Assembly: GCA_046153505.1 (NCBI GenBank) | Contig: JBJXDT010000110.1 | Span: 1 to 14,131, forward strand | Source of the DNA: JBJXDT01 sp046153505 | GTDB lineage: Bacteria; Pseudomonadota; Gammaproteobacteria; Burkholderiales; Methylophilaceae | DNA: 14,131 bases | Direction: 5' to 3' | In this document: positions 13,804 through 14,131 of the stretch, piece by piece | Position numbering within the stretch: position 1 is the stretch's first letter | How the letters are laid out: every line of letters starts with the position of its first letter | Notes under the pieces: generated by a model | The model's input: the letters and a program-made list of their open reading frames with translations, nothing else | Database searches by the model: none | Told to the model about the DNA's origin: nothing | Program-made: the position numbers and the translations under genes

Positions 13804-14131
13804 ATGAATACTGTTGTACTGAAATCAAGCATTTCTAATGATACCAATAGTGATAGTGGCAACATCAATGAGCTTGTGAAGCGTTGGAATCACAGTGCGA
13901 AAGTGGGTCGCACCTGTGACCGTAAAAACTATATCAACGGGTACATTAAGTTCTTGTACGAGTATGCCGGAATCAGGAATCTTAGCAGCTCGTCGTTGCT
14001 CTCTATTCATGGGTTGGATGTTCCAAGCTACGTCCCTATTGTTTTGGCCGAAGCCGCAATTGACAATTCCTCTGGGAAAATCTGGGACTTGTTTGATAAC
14101 CATATCAGAAGAAAGCCTTGTGTAATCTCCG
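13804..14131 (+). CDS. Hypothetical protein, 5' part, running off the window
   Basis: A frame beginning with ATG 13804 stays open to the last base, giving at least 109 residues; the 3' end is outside. The product looks soluble and helical, with ELVKRWNHSAKVGRTCDRKN around 24-43, YIKFLYEYAGIRNL around 48-61 and KIWDLFDNHIRRKPCV near the end. I do not recognise a family; it does not look like an integron integrase start. TTGGGG lies about 8 bases upstream and may serve as a ribosome site. It starts 8 bases from the attC, on the strand opposite to the cassette gene, so it would be a reverse-oriented cassette gene. The codon-aligned antisense frame (stop at 13825) is also open to the edge. I prefer the + frame because the antisense uses more rare Arg (AGA, AGG, CGA) and ATA codons. 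Confidence 0.45.
   Translation, partial: MNTVVLKSSISNDTNSDSGNINELVKRWNHSAKVGRTCDRKNYINGYIKFLYEYAGIRNLSSSSLLSIHGLDVPSYVPIVLAEAAIDNSSGKIWDLFDNHIRRKPCVIS

Noticed and set aside
13731..13868. N-terminal extension of the cassette gene to 13868
   Set aside because: The extra 46 codons read through the attC site, and ATG 13730 has a well-placed ribosome site.
1..14131. CRISPR arrays, tRNA or rRNA genes, insertion sequences
   Set aside because: I saw no regularly spaced repeats, RNA gene structures or transposase frames anywhere in the window.

Overview
The window reads as chromosomal DNA of a ribulose-monophosphate (RuMP) methylotroph. The most likely source is a betaproteobacterium of the family Methylophilaceae (Methylotenera/Methylophilus/Methylobacillus type). 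This rests on archaeal-like tetrahydromethanopterin (H4MPT) and methylofuran genes lying next to hexulose-phosphate synthase and phosphohexuloisomerase, and on the moderately A+T-rich codon use. The family assignment is an inference; the pathway assignments follow from protein motifs.

Region 1 (1-5529, + strand) is a tightly packed operon. In order it holds the 3' part of beta-RFAP synthase, methylene-H4MPT dehydrogenase (mtdB), an ATP-grasp protein, methenyl-H4MPT cyclohydrolase (mch), a RimK-like ATP-grasp ligase, a CitG-like protein and a small membrane protein. Genes overlap or lie at most about 25 bases apart. The cluster mixes two enzymes that oxidise H4MPT-bound C1 units with enzymes that build or modify the cofactors.

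Region 2 (5602-8083, + strand) is the RuMP block: transaldolase, hexulose-6-phosphate synthase and 6-phospho-3-hexuloisomerase. These fix formaldehyde and rearrange the sugar phosphates. Clear hairpin terminators follow each of the three genes. A strong candidate sigma-70 promoter before hps overlaps the transaldolase terminator.

Region 3 (8055-13246) starts with a HisA-like gene on the - strand, back to back with a + strand operon. That operon holds an MfnD-like ATP-grasp ligase, an MfnF-like (COG1548) protein, pabB, an MfnE-like amino-acid-kinase-fold protein and a pterin-4a-carbinolamine dehydratase. Their archaeal counterparts assemble methanofuran (MfnD, MfnE, MfnF). PabB leads to p-aminobenzoate, the substrate of the beta-RFAP synthase in region 1. 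Regions 1 and 3 therefore supply the C1 carriers, while region 2 assimilates formaldehyde.

Region 4 (13247-14131) is accessory DNA. On the - strand there is an intact integron attC recombination site (13739-13795) and a 466-base gene cassette with one hypothetical gene. The site at the far end of that cassette (13273-13297) looks like an attC whose hairpin has been deleted. A further open frame runs off the right edge. No integron integrase is visible.
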